A stretch of DNA of 64,000 bases from Streptomyces erythrochromogenes. GTDB taxonomy: Bacteria > Actinomycetota > Actinomycetes > Streptomycetales > Streptomycetaceae. The stretch spans positions 930,001-994,000 of the forward strand of contig NZ_CP108036.1 in the NCBI RefSeq assembly GCF_036170895.1, given 5' to 3'. Below are positions 11,204 through 19,619 of the stretch, one piece after another. The first letter of the stretch is position 1. Each line of letters starts with the position of its first letter. Under the pieces are notes generated by a model, which did no database searches, was not told the DNA's origin, and worked only from the letters and a program-made list of their open reading frames with translations. The translations under genes and the position numbers were made by a program.

Positions 11204-11571
11204 GCCCGGGTGGGCGTGCGCCCCGCGGACGCCTCGCGCGCCGACGCCCCGCTCATGGCCCACGGCGCCCGGGCCGTGACCGAGGCCGGTGCGGGGCTGG
11301 TGGTCCTGGCAGACGGGGACGGACGCCGACTCCCCCGCGCCTGCCGCGCCATGTCCTCCCGCGTGGGGGCGGCCTCGGGGCCGGGGGTGGTGCTCGCCTC
11401 CCACCTGCCCACCGACCTCGGGCTGGGCCTGGCCACCACCCTGGCGGCGCTCGCCGCCGGGGTACGGACGGTCTCGGGCTCGTGTACCGGCACGGTGCAC
11501 AGGACCGATCGCACGGCCGGGCCGACGACCGTCTGCGCCGCCTGCGCGCTCTCCACGGCGACACGGACTGA
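11204..11571 (+). pseudogene. Decayed fragment of an HMGL-type synthase (2-isopropylmalate synthase-like)
   Basis: In the frame of 11210 the peptide reads RPADASRADAPLM, AVTEAGAGLVVLADGDGR, VVLASHLPTDLGLGLATTLA and ALAAGVRTVSGSC. The order mirrors the HMGL barrel of LeuA and homocitrate synthases (E-ASR-D, AGA----DT-G, H-HNDLG-A-A, A-EAGA--V--T-NG-GER-GN). The metal-binding His-x-His and Asn are lost (SHLPTDLG instead of HCHNDLG), as are the GER and GN residues, and the N-terminal third of the barrel is missing. It cannot be a working synthase. It lies 15 bases after xdhC and may be co-transcribed. Confidence 0.55.
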
Positions 11572-11741
11572 TCCGCTCCGGCCGGCCCTCCGTACACGAC
11601 GCCGGGACCATGTCCGGATCTTTGTGGGTTCTGCCAGTACGGGCGTCCGCCCGGCCCCGTAGAGACTTCCGAGCACAGGCCGCGGCAGCCCCTGGGACGG
11701 GGGTCGTGGCCGAAGCATGTCGCAACGGGGAGGACACCATC

Positions 11742-12485
11742 ATGAGCGCGCAGCAGCAGTACGACGAGATCGGCGAGGCATACGAGGGGTTCAAGGCCCT
11801 GCCCCTGGAACAGTACGCGGTGGTACCCAGCTTCCTGGCGCTGGTCGGGGACGTGCGCGGCAAGTCGGTCATCGACCTGGCGTCCGGAACCGGCTTCTAC
11901 AGCCGGGAGTTCAAGCGGCGCGGGGCCGCGGAGGTGCTGGGCATCGACATCTCCGGTGAAATGATCGCCGTGGCGGAGCAGTTGGAGGACGCCGATCCGC
12001 TGGGCGTGCGCTACGAGGTGGGCGATGTGGCCGAACTGCGGCCCATCGCGCAGCGCTTCGACATCGGCCTGGCCGTCCAGCTGCTCAACTACGCGGAGGA
12101 CATCGCCACCACGGAACGGATGTGCCGCGCCCTGCACCGCGGCCTGAAGCCCGGCGGCGAGCTCTTCCTGCTCAACCAGTCGCCCGACTTCCGCTTCGAC
12201 GGGCCCACTCCGGAGCGGTACGGCTTCCGCAGCGAACTCACGGGCGTGGAAGTCGAGACCGGGCCGCAGGTCCGGACCACGGCCCTGCTCGACCCGCCGG
12301 TCTCGTTCATCGCCAACCGGCCGCGCCGCGACGTGTACGAGAAGTGCCTGCAGGCAGCCGGATTCAGCGAGTTGGCCTGGGTGCCGCTGACGGTGTCGGA
12401 GGCCGGCGAGCGCGAGTTCGACGCGGAGTTCTGGACGGACTTCCACGCCAACCCGCCGCTCGAGATGCTGCGCTGCCGCGCCTGA
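11742..12485 (+). CDS. Class I SAM-dependent methyltransferase
   Basis: The 247-residue protein starts at ATG 11742, with GGGGAGGA twelve bases upstream. The SAM-binding motif is VIDLASGTGFYSREF, followed by the acidic ribose-binding strand VLGIDISGEMIAVA. The rest fits the Methyltransf_11/25 fold (DIGLAVQLLNYAED, LKPGGELFLLNQ). The substrate is unknown. No biosynthetic partners lie beside it. Confidence 0.8.
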   Translation: MSAQQQYDEIGEAYEGFKALPLEQYAVVPSFLALVGDVRGKSVIDLASGTGFYSREFKRRGAAEVLGIDISGEMIAVAEQLEDADPLGVRYEVGDVAELRPIAQRFDIGLAVQLLNYAEDIATTERMCRALHRGLKPGGELFLLNQSPDFRFDGPTPERYGFRSELTGVEVETGPQVRTTALLDPPVSFIANRPRRDVYEKCLQAAGFSELAWVPLTVSEAGEREFDAEFWTDFHANPPLEMLRCRA

Positions 12486-12514
12486 GGGCCCACCCGGTCG
12501 GCGGGGGCGCGGAT

Positions 12515-12967
12515 TCATTCCGCGAGCCGCCCGGCGAACGCGCGGGCGGCCGTCAGGTCGCCCGCGTTCGGCCGCTGCTTGTTGATGCCGCCGACCGGCC
12601 TGAAGGGCGCCCACGTGTCGAAGGCGCGGCAGGTGAAGGTGCCTTCGACGGCGAGCCCCCTGCCCTCCAGAAGCCGTACGAGCGGCCGGGTGAACGGCGC
12701 GAACGGGAGCTCCGGCAGGCCGCTCGTGGCGAACACGAAAGCCCGCCCCGACGACTTCGGCAGAGCGCGCACGAACGCGAGCAGGTCCGCGTGCATCCGC
12801 TGCGAGAACACACCGGACCCGAAGCCCACCAGGTCGTAGCCCGCCGCGTCCGCGACCGCCACCTCCTGCGGCGCGACCACGCGCGCGCCGAGCACCTCGG
12901 CCATCGCCTCCGCCACGCGCCGGGTATTGCCGTGGGATACGGACGTGCATACGAGCAGAGTCTTCAT
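12515..12967 (-). CDS. Flavodoxin family protein
   Basis: A 150-residue protein beginning MKTLLVCTSVSHGNTRRVAE, the flavodoxin FMN-phosphate loop in the form S-SHGNT. The core has DLVGFGSGVF and AFVFATSGLP, which would contact the flavin ring and match flavodoxin-like quinone or electron-transfer proteins. The family is typically 140-180 residues, so it looks complete. It is convergent with the methyltransferase, 29 bases away, and divergent from the sensor kinase. Confidence 0.8.
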   Translation of the reverse strand: MKTLLVCTSVSHGNTRRVAEAMAEVLGARVVAPQEVAVADAAGYDLVGFGSGVFSQRMHADLLAFVRALPKSSGRAFVFATSGLPELPFAPFTRPLVRLLEGRGLAVEGTFTCRAFDTWAPFRPVGGINKQRPNAGDLTAARAFAGRLAE

Positions 12968-13090
12968 CGGCTTTCCCTTTCGTCGTCGCCCCTTGCAGCA
13001 GAGACCGACCGGGCCCGCCGGATGTGACAGCCCCGCGCACGGGACTTTCGGCAGTGCCGCGGGGGCTTGCGGGTCCGTAGGGTCCCGTTC

Positions 13091-14581
13091 GTGAGAACAG
13101 TGATCATCAAGGCCCGGGCCGTGCCGGCACCCGTACTGTCCGCAGGGCTGTTCGTCGGGGCGGTGGCGGCCGTCGGAACAGGTGTCGTCACCCTGTGGTG
13201 GGGCGTACCGGCGGCGGTCTGCGCCTTCCTGGCGGGTTGGCAGCCGGGGCGCAACCGGAGTACCGCGGCGGCCCTGGCCGGAGTGCTCGCGGCCGCCGTC
13301 CTGGCCGTGCTCCTGGTGCCGGCCTGGCTGGCTTGGGCCAGCCGGTTCGTGGGGTTGCTACTCGTGGCCGGCATGCTGCCGTGGTTCGCGGGCCGGTTCC
13401 TGCGCCAGCACCGCGAACTGGTGCGGGCCGGCTGGGAGCGGGCCGCCCGGCTGGAGCGGGAACAGCACCTGGTCGCCGAGCAGGCTCGATTGCGCGAGCG
13501 GACCCGGATCGCGCAGGACATGCACGACCTCCTCGGCCACGACCTCAGCCTCATCGCCCTCTCCGCGGGGGCGCTGAAGCTGGCCCCCGGGCTGTCCGAG
13601 GAACACCGGGCCACCGCCGGGGGCATCCGTGCCAGGGCGGGATCCGCCGTCGACCGGCTCGGCGAGGTGATCGGCGTTCTGCGCGAGCCTTCGGAGGGCG
13701 CTCCGGGGGCCGGGCCCGATGCCGGGCGCACCGATCTCGAGGATCTGGTGGACCGGGCGGCCGCGGCGGGACTCGACGTCCGCCTGCGCGTGGAGGGCCG
13801 CCCGGCAGGCGGCGTCGCGCTGCCCGCCGTCGAGCGGGCCGTGCAGCGTGTCGTCCAGGAGTCGCTGACGAACGTGGCCAAGCACGCGCCCGGACACCGG
13901 GCGTCCGTCCTCGTCCGGCACCTGGGCGGACGGACCGAGATCAGTGTGCGGAACGAGCCGGTACCGTCGCCCCGCGCCCCTGCTGCGCACCACCACCCCG
14001 CGGCCCGCCCCGTACCCGACGGGAACCACCGCTTCGGACTCATCGGCCTCGACGAACGCGTCCGGCTGGCCGGCGGCACGTTCGGGGCGGGGCCCGAGGG
14101 CGACGGGTTCGCCGTCCGGGCCGTGCTCCCGCACCGTCCGGGGGCCGTGCCCCCGCCGCGGGGCGCCGACGCCGGCGATCCGGCCGGCGTGATACTGCCT
14201 CCCGAGCACCGCAGGGCCCGTCGCCGGCTGGGCCGTACCGCCGCCGCGGCCGTGCTGGTGCCGCTGTGCACCACCGCGTTGCTCATCGGCGGGATACGGG
14301 TGTGGGACACCGTGACGGCACGGCAGTCCGTACTCGTCCCCGATGACTACGCCCTCCTGTACACGGGCATGCCGCGCGCGGATGTGGCGCCGTACCTGCC
14401 CGAGCGCCAGACGACCCGCCGCCCGGCAGCGCCCGTGCCCGCACCGCAGGGTGCGGTCTGCGAGTTCTACGTACAGACCGGCGACCCCTTCGACGACCGC
14501 TCGGGGGACGTCTACCGTCTCTGCTTCCGGGCCGACCGCCTGGTCTCCACCGACCAGTACACCGGAGGGGCCGTCCGATGA
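13091..14581 (+). CDS. Sensor histidine kinase (NarL-partner type) with an unusual C-terminal membrane/outer domain
   Basis: A 496-residue protein from GTG 13091 (eight codons longer if GTG 13067 is used). About four N-terminal membrane segments are followed by the HisKA_3 dimerisation helix RIAQDMHDLLGHDLSLIAL with phospho-accepting His about 145. The HATPase domain follows (VVQESLTNVAKHAPGH, FGLIGLDERVRLAGG). After the ATPase, which normally ends such kinases, the protein continues with RRRLGRTAAAAV, a further membrane segment (about residues 380-402) and an outer domain of about 95 residues with two cysteines. The gene overlaps the response-regulator start by four bases. Confidence 0.85.
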   Translation: MRTVIIKARAVPAPVLSAGLFVGAVAAVGTGVVTLWWGVPAAVCAFLAGWQPGRNRSTAAALAGVLAAAVLAVLLVPAWLAWASRFVGLLLVAGMLPWFAGRFLRQHRELVRAGWERAARLEREQHLVAEQARLRERTRIAQDMHDLLGHDLSLIALSAGALKLAPGLSEEHRATAGGIRARAGSAVDRLGEVIGVLREPSEGAPGAGPDAGRTDLEDLVDRAAAAGLDVRLRVEGRPAGGVALPAVERAVQRVVQESLTNVAKHAPGHRASVLVRHLGGRTEISVRNEPVPSPRAPAAHHHPAARPVPDGNHRFGLIGLDERVRLAGGTFGAGPEGDGFAVRAVLPHRPGAVPPPRGADAGDPAGVILPPEHRRARRRLGRTAAAAVLVPLCTTALLIGGIRVWDTVTARQSVLVPDDYALLYTGMPRADVAPYLPERQTTRRPAAPVPAPQGAVCEFYVQTGDPFDDRSGDVYRLCFRADRLVSTDQYTGGAVR

Positions 14582-15279
14582 TCCGCATCCTGATCGCCGA
14601 CGACGAACCCATGGTCCGCGCGGGTGTCCGTGCGATCGTCGCCACCGCCACCGACCCCGGCATCACCGTCGTCGCCGAGGCGTCCGACGGCCGCCAGGCG
14701 GTGGAGCTCGTCCAGCGCCACCGCCCGCAGGTGGCGGTGCTCGACATCCGGATGCCGGGGACCGGCGGTATGGAGGCCGCCGCCGAGATCCGCAGGACCG
14801 TCCCCGAAACGGGAGTCGTGATGCTGACGACCTTCGGTGAGGACGAGTACATCCTGCGGGCCCTGGGCGAAGGCGCCACCGGATTTCTGATCAAGTCCGG
14901 TGACCCGGAGGAACTGATCGCCGGCATCCGGGCGGTGGCGGACGGCGCCGCCTACCTCTCACCGAAGGTCGCAGCCCGGGTCGTCGCGCACCTCGCCGCC
15001 GGCGGTGCGGGGGCCGCGGCCGGCCGCCGCTCCGCGGCCCGGGCGCGGGTCGGGGCCCTGACGCCCCGAGAGCGTGACGTGCTCGGCTTCCTCGGCAGCG
15101 GTCTGTCCAACGGGCAGATCGCGCGCCGCCTGCGTCTGGCGGAGGGGACGGTGAAGGCCCACGTCAGCTCGATCCTCGCGCGCCTGGGCGTCGACAACCG
15201 GGCCGCGGCGGCCGTGGTCGCGCACGAGGCCGGTGTGGCCCCGGTGCCGTCCGACCGCCCGCGTCGCGAGGAAGGCTGA
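14578..15279 (+). CDS. LuxR/NarL-family response regulator
   Basis: The 233-residue protein has a receiver domain (IRILIADDEPMVRAG; phospho-accepting Asp about 56 in VLDIRMPG; Thr in MLTTFGEDEY; Lys in FLIKSGD). An alanine-rich linker leads to a LuxR HTH (LTPRERDVLGFLGSGLSNGQ, then EGTVKAHVSSILARLGVDNR). It is coupled to the sensor kinase and must be its partner. The last 320 bases are also read on the opposite strand as the tail of the PAP2 gene. Confidence 0.92.
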   Translation: MIRILIADDEPMVRAGVRAIVATATDPGITVVAEASDGRQAVELVQRHRPQVAVLDIRMPGTGGMEAAAEIRRTVPETGVVMLTTFGEDEYILRALGEGATGFLIKSGDPEELIAGIRAVADGAAYLSPKVAARVVAHLAAGGAGAAAGRRSAARARVGALTPRERDVLGFLGSGLSNGQIARRLRLAEGTVKAHVSSILARLGVDNRAAAAVVAHEAGVAPVPSDRPRREEG

Positions 15280-15957
15280 CACCGCCCGCGCGGCCATCGG
15301 CAACAGGAGGAGCGATGCGGTCACCGCGGTCGTCGCGCCGAGCGTCGCGCCCGCCAGGACGTCATGCGGGTAGTGCACTCCGACCAGCACGCGCAGCAGG
15401 GCGGCCGCTGCCGCCACCGGCAGTGCCAGGAAGGCGAGTCGGGGACGTATGAAGGTCGCACCGACGGCCAGGGCGACGGCCAGGGTGGCGTGGTTGCTGG
15501 GGAACGACCAGTCGCCCGGCCCCGGGCACGATGCGAGGGCCGGGATCCCGGGCAGCGCTCGGCACGGGCGTTCCTCCGCGATGAGGAGCTTGACGGCTTC
15601 GCTGAGTCCGTAGGCGACGACGGTTGCGGCGGCCGCCACCGCCGCTCCGGCCAGACCGGGCGCGTCACGGCGGCGCAGCGCGCTCCAGACGAGCCAGGCC
15701 GACAGCAGGCCCAGGAACAGCAACGTGGCTTCGCTCGCCGCCTCCAGGACGGTCCCGGCCCACTCCGGCCCGTCCGTCACTCCCCCGTTCACCGCCCGGT
15801 ACGCCCTCGCCGAGAGGCCCCCGGTGACGTGCACCGTTCCATCCGTGCCCCGTGTCCTGTCGGGCGCCAGCCACACCAGGGCGGCCGCCCCGGATCCGGC
15901 CGACGCGACCGCCACCGGAAGCCGCCTGCCCCACCCGTACCTCTTGATCGAATCCAT
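14959..15957 (-). CDS. PAP2-family membrane phosphatase with an antisense-overlapping tail
   Basis: This PAP2 phosphatase has the three signature blocks in order: KLLIAEERPCR, FPSNHATLAVA and RVLVGVHYPHDVLAG, between membrane segments, so its active site faces outside and should release phosphate from lipid phosphates. The recognisable protein ends near residue 230. The open frame then runs another 100 residues (GRHRGHTGLVRDHGRRG and onward), antisense to the response-regulator HTH, with no family content. The native stop seems to have been lost, or the two genes really overlap by 321 bases. The full frame gives 332 residues. Confidence 0.8.
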   Translation of the reverse strand: MDSIKRYGWGRRLPVAVASAGSGAAALVWLAPDRTRGTDGTVHVTGGLSARAYRAVNGGVTDGPEWAGTVLEAASEATLLFLGLLSAWLVWSALRRRDAPGLAGAAVAAAATVVAYGLSEAVKLLIAEERPCRALPGIPALASCPGPGDWSFPSNHATLAVALAVGATFIRPRLAFLALPVAAAAALLRVLVGVHYPHDVLAGATLGATTAVTASLLLLPMAARAVSAFLATRAVGRHRGHTGLVRDHGRRGPVVDAQAREDRADVGLHRPLRQTQAARDLPVGQTAAEEAEHVTLSGRQGPDPRPGRGAAAGRGPRTAGGEVRDDPGCDLR

Positions 15958-16136
15958 GCCGCCGACCGTAGGAACCCGGCAGGCGGTGTGCCCCGGCCGA
16001 ACGGCAGCCCGCCACCCCCACGTTCGTCGGGGTTGACGTGCACGGCCTGACCGCTGCCCGCGCCGCGCCGTACTCCCCTGCCGGGTGCCCGCGCACGCGG
16101 CCGCGAAGTATCTTGAAGGCGCTCAAGGGCGACCGG

Positions 16137-16568
16137 TCACCTGTCTTCGATCACGGGCGTCAGGCCGTCGAGGAGGGCTTTGAGGCCGAACTCGAAGAGC
16201 GCGTCGAGACGGAGGTCGTAGCCGTCCTCGAAGGTTGCGATCACCTTGGCGAAGGTCGGGAAGCGGCCGGATTCGACCAGGTCCCGGAGGGCAGGGGCCC
16301 GGCTGTCCATCCATTGCTCCGCCGACTGGCCCGTCGCCGCTTCGGCGTGCGCCTCCATCCCCAGGTGCACCGCCACGCCCTGGACATGGCTGTAGAGCAG
16401 CACGTGGATGTCGAACAGCGTCGTCGGGTCGAGGCCGCGGCCGTCGAGGGCGCCCAGCATCCGGTCGCCGTGGACCATCAGGTTCGGCACGAGCAACGGG
16501 CGGGTGAGGGAGCCGACCTGGGCCAGCCACGGGTGCTTCCGGTACAGGCCCCACAGGGTCCGGGCACC
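16137..16568 (-). pseudogene. TetR-family regulator lacking its DNA-binding half
   Basis: The frame reads WGLYRKHPWLAQVGSLTRP, then HVLLYSHVQGVAVHLGMEAH and FEFGLKALLDGLTPVIEDR, a typical TetR C-terminal ligand domain that ends in a normal stop at 16137. The N-terminal 70-80 residues with the HTH are absent. Homology stops at about 16566, where the opposite strand abruptly becomes the tail of a monooxygenase. Without its HTH this cannot act as a repressor. A TTG at 16496 could start a 119-residue peptide, but nothing shows that it is used. Confidence 0.75.
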
Positions 16569-16836
16569 CAGCTACTGCCTGGCCCGGGACATCGGCGACC
16601 ACCGCGCCGCGTACGCCCGCTACGAGCAGCGGATGCGCCCGTTCGTCGCCCTCAACCAGGCCCCGGCCACCGAGAGTCCCGGTGGTCCCGCCTCCGAGGA
16701 GTCCGTCACCCGGGCCAAGGACGCCATCTCGCTGAACAGTTGGGGCGGCCCGGCAGACGGGCGGCCGGGGCGGACGGCGGCCCGGCGGCCCCGATCGCGG
16801 GCGGCGGCCGGGGTCCCGGTAGCGTCCGCTCCATGA
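16567..16836 (+). pseudogene. C-terminal stump of an FAD-dependent aromatic monooxygenase
   Basis: Starting at the breakpoint, the plus strand reads SYCLARDIGDHRAAYARYEQ, RMRPFVALNQAPATESPGG and SEESVTRAKDAISLNS. This is the C-terminal helix region of PheA/TfdB-like FAD monooxygenases (L-GDH--A---YE-RMRPFV--NQ). The FAD- and NADPH-binding parts are missing. Together with the beheaded TetR it marks a deletion that removed the shared promoter and the 5' halves of a formerly divergent pair. The frame reads on to a stop at 16836, overlapping the next start. Confidence 0.7.
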
Positions 16837-17405
16837 CCGCTTGCGCTCTGGACACCCTCGTCCACCTCTGCCCGCCGCCGTCCGCCAATCCGTTGCCGAC
16901 GGTGGACTGGGCGCGGGCCGAGCAGTCCCTCGGCACGGCCCTGCCCGCCGACTACAAGCGGCTCGTCGAGGCGTACGGCGACGGCGTCTTCGACGAGACG
17001 CTCTGGCTGCTGGTCCCCGACTCCGCCTACGCCGAATGCGACCTGCACGCGCAACGGGCGGAGCGGGACGAGATCCTGGCCGATCTGTGGGAGTCGGGCG
17101 AGAAGAAGCCGGCGGCTCTGCTGGAGGCGGGGGCCCGGGTCCTGCCGTGGGCGCACGAAGAGGGCACGGGCGCCTTCCTGTACTGGCTGGCCCGGCCCGA
17201 TCAGCACCCCGACGAGTGGACCGTCCTCTACAACGAGGGGCGCGGCCCGATGTGGGAGCACCACGACACGGGGTGCGTGGCTTTCCTGCTCGCGGTCCTC
17301 ACGGGAACGGCGGAGACGGCGTACTTCGGCCACCTCTACGAGGAACTGCAGCTGGCGGAGCACCGCTTCGAGACGGCGGACGAGACGCTCGGAGCCGCGC
17401 GGTGA
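16833..17405 (+). CDS. SMI1/KNR4 (SUKH) family protein
   Basis: The product is 190 residues from ATG 16833. The N-terminal half has VDWARAEQSLGTALPADYKR and LVEAYGDGVFDETLWLL, the core of SUKH domains (W--AE--LG--LP-DY--L---YG-G-F). Later parts read VLPWAHEEGTGAFLYWL and WEHHDTGCVAFLLAVLTG. In bacteria SUKH proteins often act as immunity proteins against polymorphic toxins, but lone copies of unknown role are frequent in Streptomyces. No toxin gene is adjacent. Confidence 0.75.
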   Translation: MTACALDTLVHLCPPPSANPLPTVDWARAEQSLGTALPADYKRLVEAYGDGVFDETLWLLVPDSAYAECDLHAQRAERDEILADLWESGEKKPAALLEAGARVLPWAHEEGTGAFLYWLARPDQHPDEWTVLYNEGRGPMWEHHDTGCVAFLLAVLTGTAETAYFGHLYEELQLAEHRFETADETLGAAR

Positions 17406-17409
17406 CGGT

Positions 17410-18384
17410 TCAGGCGTAGCGCTCGAAGAGGGACTCGATGTAGCCCTCCAGCCTGTGCGTCAGGACGCGGGCCGTGAGATCGGCGCGGCCCAGTTCCCGC
17501 CAGGGGACGGCGACCTTCTCCGCGTCCGGGGCGAAGCCCAGCGCGTCCAGCAGCCGCCAGTAGAGATGGGCGGTGCCGTCGGCCAGGCTTCCTCCCGCGG
17601 CGACGTAGCGGTCGGCGAACCCCATACCCGCGGGGACTCCGTGCAGGAGGGCGAGGGCCGTCGAGCAGTGGGCCACGTCCAGGTCGGCCGGGCCCCAGGA
17701 GGTCTCCACCCAGTCGACGACGCCACTGATCCGGAGATCGGCGCCGGTGCCCGTGAAGAGGACGTTGCCGGGACGGAAGTCCCGGTGCAGGAACCGGCCC
17801 TGATGGGCCGGCGGCTCCCGGCGGATGACGTCGACCGCACGCTGCCAGAGCTCGGGCCGCTCGGTGGCCGCGGGCGGGGTCACCCGCTCCGGAGAGGCCC
17901 AGGCCTGGTAGGTGCGGGGCCGTTGTGACGCGGTCACGGGCAGCCGGTGGATGCGCACCAGCTGTCGGGCGAGCAGTTCGGCGCGGTCCTCGGCGCCCTG
18001 GTCGTCCGTGCGCACGGTGCCCGGCAGCAGGGACATCAGCAGGGAGGGGTGGTCGCAGTACTGCGCCGTCGCGTCCACCGCCGTGAGCGAGGCCGCGGGC
18101 ACGTCGGTGCCGGCGAGCAGGCGCAGGATGGCCGCCTCACGGGTCAGCAGGCCCTCCGCGTGCCGCACGTAGAAGGGCTTGACGAAGGACCGCAGGACGA
18201 GTGAGCGCCGACCGTCCGGACCGCAGAGGTCCAGGCGGCGCATCTCCGACGTCCAGCCGCCGCGCAGCCGCACGACCCTGTCGATGCGCTCCGCCCCGGA
18301 CAGCCCCTTCTCCACCCAGGAGCGCGTGGCGCTCCAGCCCTGACTGTCGAGATCCGCCCCGGCACCCCCGGTCCCCTCACCCAT
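17410..18384 (-). CDS. Aminoglycoside phosphotransferase-like kinase
   Basis: A 324-residue protein of the APH/choline-kinase fold. The Brenner motif is FLHRDFRPGNVLF, with the catalytic Asp, followed by the metal-binding VVDWVETSWGPADLDVAH. The N-terminal lobe contains RLRGGWTSEMRRL and SLVLRSFVKP. The substrate may be a small sugar or another metabolite; resistance to an aminoglycoside cannot be inferred. The frame is convergent with SMI1, four bases away. Confidence 0.75.
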   Translation of the reverse strand: MGEGTGGAGADLDSQGWSATRSWVEKGLSGAERIDRVVRLRGGWTSEMRRLDLCGPDGRRSLVLRSFVKPFYVRHAEGLLTREAAILRLLAGTDVPAASLTAVDATAQYCDHPSLLMSLLPGTVRTDDQGAEDRAELLARQLVRIHRLPVTASQRPRTYQAWASPERVTPPAATERPELWQRAVDVIRREPPAHQGRFLHRDFRPGNVLFTGTGADLRISGVVDWVETSWGPADLDVAHCSTALALLHGVPAGMGFADRYVAAGGSLADGTAHLYWRLLDALGFAPDAEKVAVPWRELGRADLTARVLTHRLEGYIESLFERYA

Positions 18385-18576
18385 GGAGCCATGCTATCCG
18401 CCTCGGCAGCGCGGGCGGACGCGCGAGAACGGTGTCGCCAGGGGCCGGACCACGCTCCTTCAGGAGCTGCCCCAGGCCTGCCCACAGGCCCCTGCGGACA
18501 GGCCGGGGCCTACGCGGCATGTGCCTTTCGGATGATCATTCCGCCATCCTGCCATGCCGGCCGCTGCCTCTGGCGG

Positions 18577-19029
18577 TCATTCACCGCGGTCGTCTTCGAC
18601 GGCCACGTCGGCGGGCCAGGTGTCGTGCTCGATGAAGTGCCCCACGGCACGGGCGGCCACGTCGAAGGGGACGGTGTCCCGGTCGGCGTGGCTGTCGACC
18701 TGGCCGTTGGACAGCGGGTAGCCGTCGGAGGTGCCCCCGGCGCGCGGATCCACGAGGTGCTCACCCGGGTCGCCCTCCCCGTCCAGCAGTACGACCATGG
18801 CCCGTCGGCCGTTGGTGACCACGTTCAAGAGCCGTCCCGCGTCGCTCTCGAACCAGGTGTCCAGAGTCGCCCAGTCGCGCCGGTGCCACAGCAGTCGTCC
18901 GGCCTCCCCGCCGGAGTAGGTGTGGCCGGCAGACCCTCGCAGGTGCCAGCGGTTCGTAGCGTCGGTCAAGGTGCTCCTGCCTCGATCTGGCGTCCCCGAA
19001 CAGCCGCACGACGCGTTTACGTCCGACAA
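18577..19029 (-). CDS. Imm1-like immunity protein
   Basis: The 150-residue frame has a C-terminal part resembling Imm1 proteins: RAMVVLLDGEGDPGEHLVDP, GYPLSNGQVDSHADRDTVPF and AARAVGHFIEHDTWPADVAV. Imm1 proteins protect against deaminase-type polymorphic toxins. The 19029 start is a TTG and the first 30 residues have a cysteine cluster with no family likeness, so the real start may be further in. No toxin gene is next to it; orphan immunity genes are frequent in this genus. Confidence 0.45.
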   Translation of the reverse strand: MSDVNASCGCSGTPDRGRSTLTDATNRWHLRGSAGHTYSGGEAGRLLWHRRDWATLDTWFESDAGRLLNVVTNGRRAMVVLLDGEGDPGEHLVDPRAGGTSDGYPLSNGQVDSHADRDTVPFDVAARAVGHFIEHDTWPADVAVEDDRGE

Positions 19030-19080
19030 GTGTGCAGCACGGGTCCCGGTGAGCCGCCGTCCGGGTCTGGGACCGTACGT

Positions 19081-19430
19081 GTGACAGACGCCGGCCGCTT
19101 CCCGCCGTGGGCCGCCTACCCCTTCCCCGATGCATCGGTCACCTCCTCGGCAGCGGCACCGGCCCCGGTGCCGCTGGGGAGCCGCTTCAAGGTGCTGCGG
19201 GCGTCCGGCTACGGCATGGCCACGCAGCAGCTGTCGGCGACCATCGACACGGCGCGCTTACGGCTGGAGGTACCGCCCGGCAACGGCGCGGACGCGGTGC
19301 GCCTGCGGTACGCCGACCGGGTGTCCGCGCTGCCTGCCTGCGAGGCGGTGTACGCGGAGGCGGTGGCGGAGCGGCCGGGCATGCCGGCCCGGCGGCCCGG
19401 GTGGGACCGTGGGACCGTGCTGGCACCCCA
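19081..19430 (+). pseudogene. Fragment resembling a GNAT acetyltransferase
   Basis: From GTG 19081 the frame gives RFKVLRASGYGMATQQLSA, DAVRLRYADRVSALPACEAV and YAEAVAERPGM. This pattern (LR--GY----Q--A--D, V-Y-DR---LP-C--VY-EA--D-PG) occurs between the two halves of some Streptomyces GNAT proteins. The acetyl-CoA-binding motif is absent. At about 19430 the sequence turns into the N-terminus of a universal stress protein on the opposite strand. The family call is tentative. Confidence 0.3.
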
Positions 19431-19619
19431 GGGCGGCCGCGACGGCGGCTCACGGACGGCGGGCCCGCAGCCGTTGCGGCTTGCGAGTCCGCCGCCGGGC
19501 GACTGCCAGGCCAGGACGGCCAGCAGTTCCGCGCCGCGGACGCGGGCCTCGGCCGCCGCCCTGTGCAGCGCCGTCGGGCTTCCCGGGGTACCCGTCACAC
19601 CGACCACGACTCTCGCCAC
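19430..19619 (-). pseudogene. N-terminal stump of a universal stress protein
   Basis: Read leftwards from a GTG at 19619, after AGAAGGGAACG, the peptide is ARVVVGVTGTPGSPTALHRA, AAEARVRGAELLAVLAWQS. This is the beta1-alpha1-beta2 start of a UspA domain (VVVGV-GS-GS--AL--A--EA-----L---). After about 65 residues the likeness ends at the junction with the GNAT-like fragment, so the ATP-binding GxxGxxxxxG(S/T) tail is missing. The frame runs to 19209, but that part is the shadow of the neighbour. Confidence 0.6.
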
